A DNA stretch of 64,000 nt, from assembly GCA_025655595.1 (NCBI GenBank), contig JAHXIO010000019.1:1-64000 (forward strand), read 5' to 3'. Numbering within the stretch: position 1 is the stretch's first letter; every line of letters starts with the position of its first letter. The notes below the pieces were generated by a model. It saw only the letters and a list, made by a program, of their open reading frames with translations. It made no database searches and had not been told where the DNA came from. The stretch comes from Candidatus Thiodiazotropha sp. (ex Monitilora ramsayi). Its GTDB lineage: Bacteria > Pseudomonadota > Gammaproteobacteria > Chromatiales > Chromatiaceae. The translations under genes and the position numbers were made by a program. Shown here in pieces: positions 63,421 to 64,000 of the stretch.

Positions 63421-63984
63421 ATGAGTCAACAGCGTGAAATCAATGTCTGGGACCCGCTGGTAAGGCTGTTCCACTGGACGCTGGTGGGAGCGTTTACCGT
63501 CGCCTGGCTCACCGAGGATGAGTGGATGACGCTGCACAGCTATGCCGGCTACCTGATTATGGGTCTGCTGCTGTTCCGCCTTTTCTGGGGGGTTGTCGGT
63601 CCCCGGTACGCCCGTTTCAGCGACTTCGTCAAGAAGCCGGATACCGTCCTGGGTTATCTGAAGGATCTGACTGTCCTGCGGGCAAAGCGCTATATCGGCC
63701 ATAACCCTGCCGGCGGAGCGATGATCGTTGCATTACTGCTATCGCTGTTAGTCACCACGTTGACCGGCTTGCTGGCCTATGGCGCTGTGGGTTCGGGGCC
63801 GCTCTCCGGGTTTTTACCCGTGAGTTTTGGGTATGGCAGCGAATGGATGGAGGAGCTGCATGAGTTTTTCGCCAATTTCACCCTGCTACTGGTGGTGATC
63901 CATGTGGGTGGGGTGGTCTTCGAGTCACTGTTCCATAAGGAGAATCTGGTTCGCTCCATGTTCACCGGCACCAAGCGGGCCTGA
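63421..63984 (+). CDS. Cytochrome b561-type membrane protein
   Basis: A 187-residue integral membrane cytochrome of the bacterial cyt b561 / Ni-Fe hydrogenase b-type family. Four hydrophobic helices are seen. Candidate heme ligands are His in VRLFHWTLVG, LHSYAGYL, ELHEFFANF and LVVIHVGGV, the standard four-position pattern for two hemes. It transfers electrons between a soluble donor and quinone. GGGAGAAT lies 5 nt upstream of ATG 63421. Although related to hydrogenase cytochromes, it lies 8 kb from the hydrogenase and a soluble c-type partner may be outside the window. Confidence 0.9.
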   Translation: MSQQREINVWDPLVRLFHWTLVGAFTVAWLTEDEWMTLHSYAGYLIMGLLLFRLFWGVVGPRYARFSDFVKKPDTVLGYLKDLTVLRAKRYIGHNPAGGAMIVALLLSLLVTTLTGLLAYGAVGSGPLSGFLPVSFGYGSEWMEELHEFFANFTLLLVVIHVGGVVFESLFHKENLVRSMFTGTKRA

Positions 63985-64000
63985 TCCTTTTCAGTTTGAA

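Overview
The window reads as chromosomal DNA of a gammaproteobacterium. The evidence is the E. coli/Pseudomonas-type order yceD-rpmF-plsX-fabH-fabD-fabG-acpP-fabF-pabC-mltG-tmk-holB-pilZ-tatD, an E. coli-like soluble transhydrogenase and FbaB-type aldolase, and a Maf protein of the YceF subtype. The Isp-type [NiFe] hydrogenase (small subunit, cytochrome b, HdrD-like protein, large subunit), the Na+-pumping oxaloacetate decarboxylase and several bacterial RRM proteins suggest a Chromatiales-like sulfur oxidiser, perhaps a Sedimenticola/Thiodiazotropha relative. The taxonomic guess is inference only.

Layout. 1-19.1 kb holds mixed housekeeping and orphan genes: alpha/beta hydrolases, sthA, htpX, a TIM-barrel epimerase-like protein, RRM proteins, DUF924, a LON-domain protein, fbaB, DUF4332, an FmdB-like protein, a zinc peptidase, a REC/degenerate-GGDEF membrane protein, an HDOD protein and maf. 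19.4-22.7 kb is oadGAB, lying between maf/yceF and yceD. 22.7-34.0 kb is the fatty-acid synthesis and cell-envelope cluster. 34.4-37.6 kb is a large GGDEF-EAL protein with a C-terminal CZB zinc sensor. 37.8-46.4 kb is a minus-strand beta-oxidation operon (YiiX-like hydrolase, acyl-CoA dehydrogenase, thiolase, hydratase/dehydrogenase, acyl-CoA ligase). 46.8-55.4 kb is a hydrogenase locus, with hypCABD on the minus strand diverging from protease, hupH, hynS, isp1, isp2 and hynL on the plus strand. hypE and hypF are absent here.

55.5-62.3 kb is accessory DNA. It opens with about 0.5 kb of degenerate 42-bp tandem repeats. A run of small, AT-richer, all-plus-strand genes follows, separated by attC-like recombination sites. 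No integron integrase lies in the window, so this looks like a cassette array of the CALIN type (attC cluster lacking an integrase) or the distal end of a chromosomal integron. Cargo includes an HTH-like protein, a HEPN-like protein, a methyltransferase, a DksA/TraR-type zinc finger protein, a frame-disrupted lipoprotein, three VOC-fold proteins (one fused to an XRE DNA-binding domain), a carboxymuconolactone decarboxylase-like protein and a DUF5062 protein. The window closes with a cold-shock protein, another RRM protein and a cytochrome b561.

Working together: the hydrogenase is predicted to oxidise H2 outside the cytoplasmic membrane and pass electrons through Isp1 to the cytoplasmic HdrD-like Isp2. 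Oad couples oxaloacetate decarboxylation to Na+ export. The synthesis cluster and the beta-oxidation operon form opposing fatty-acid pathways about 4 kb apart. A palindromic intergenic repeat family appears at three places (about 0.8, 33.1 and 46.7 kb). All functional calls rest on reading motifs and gene order; no database search was run.
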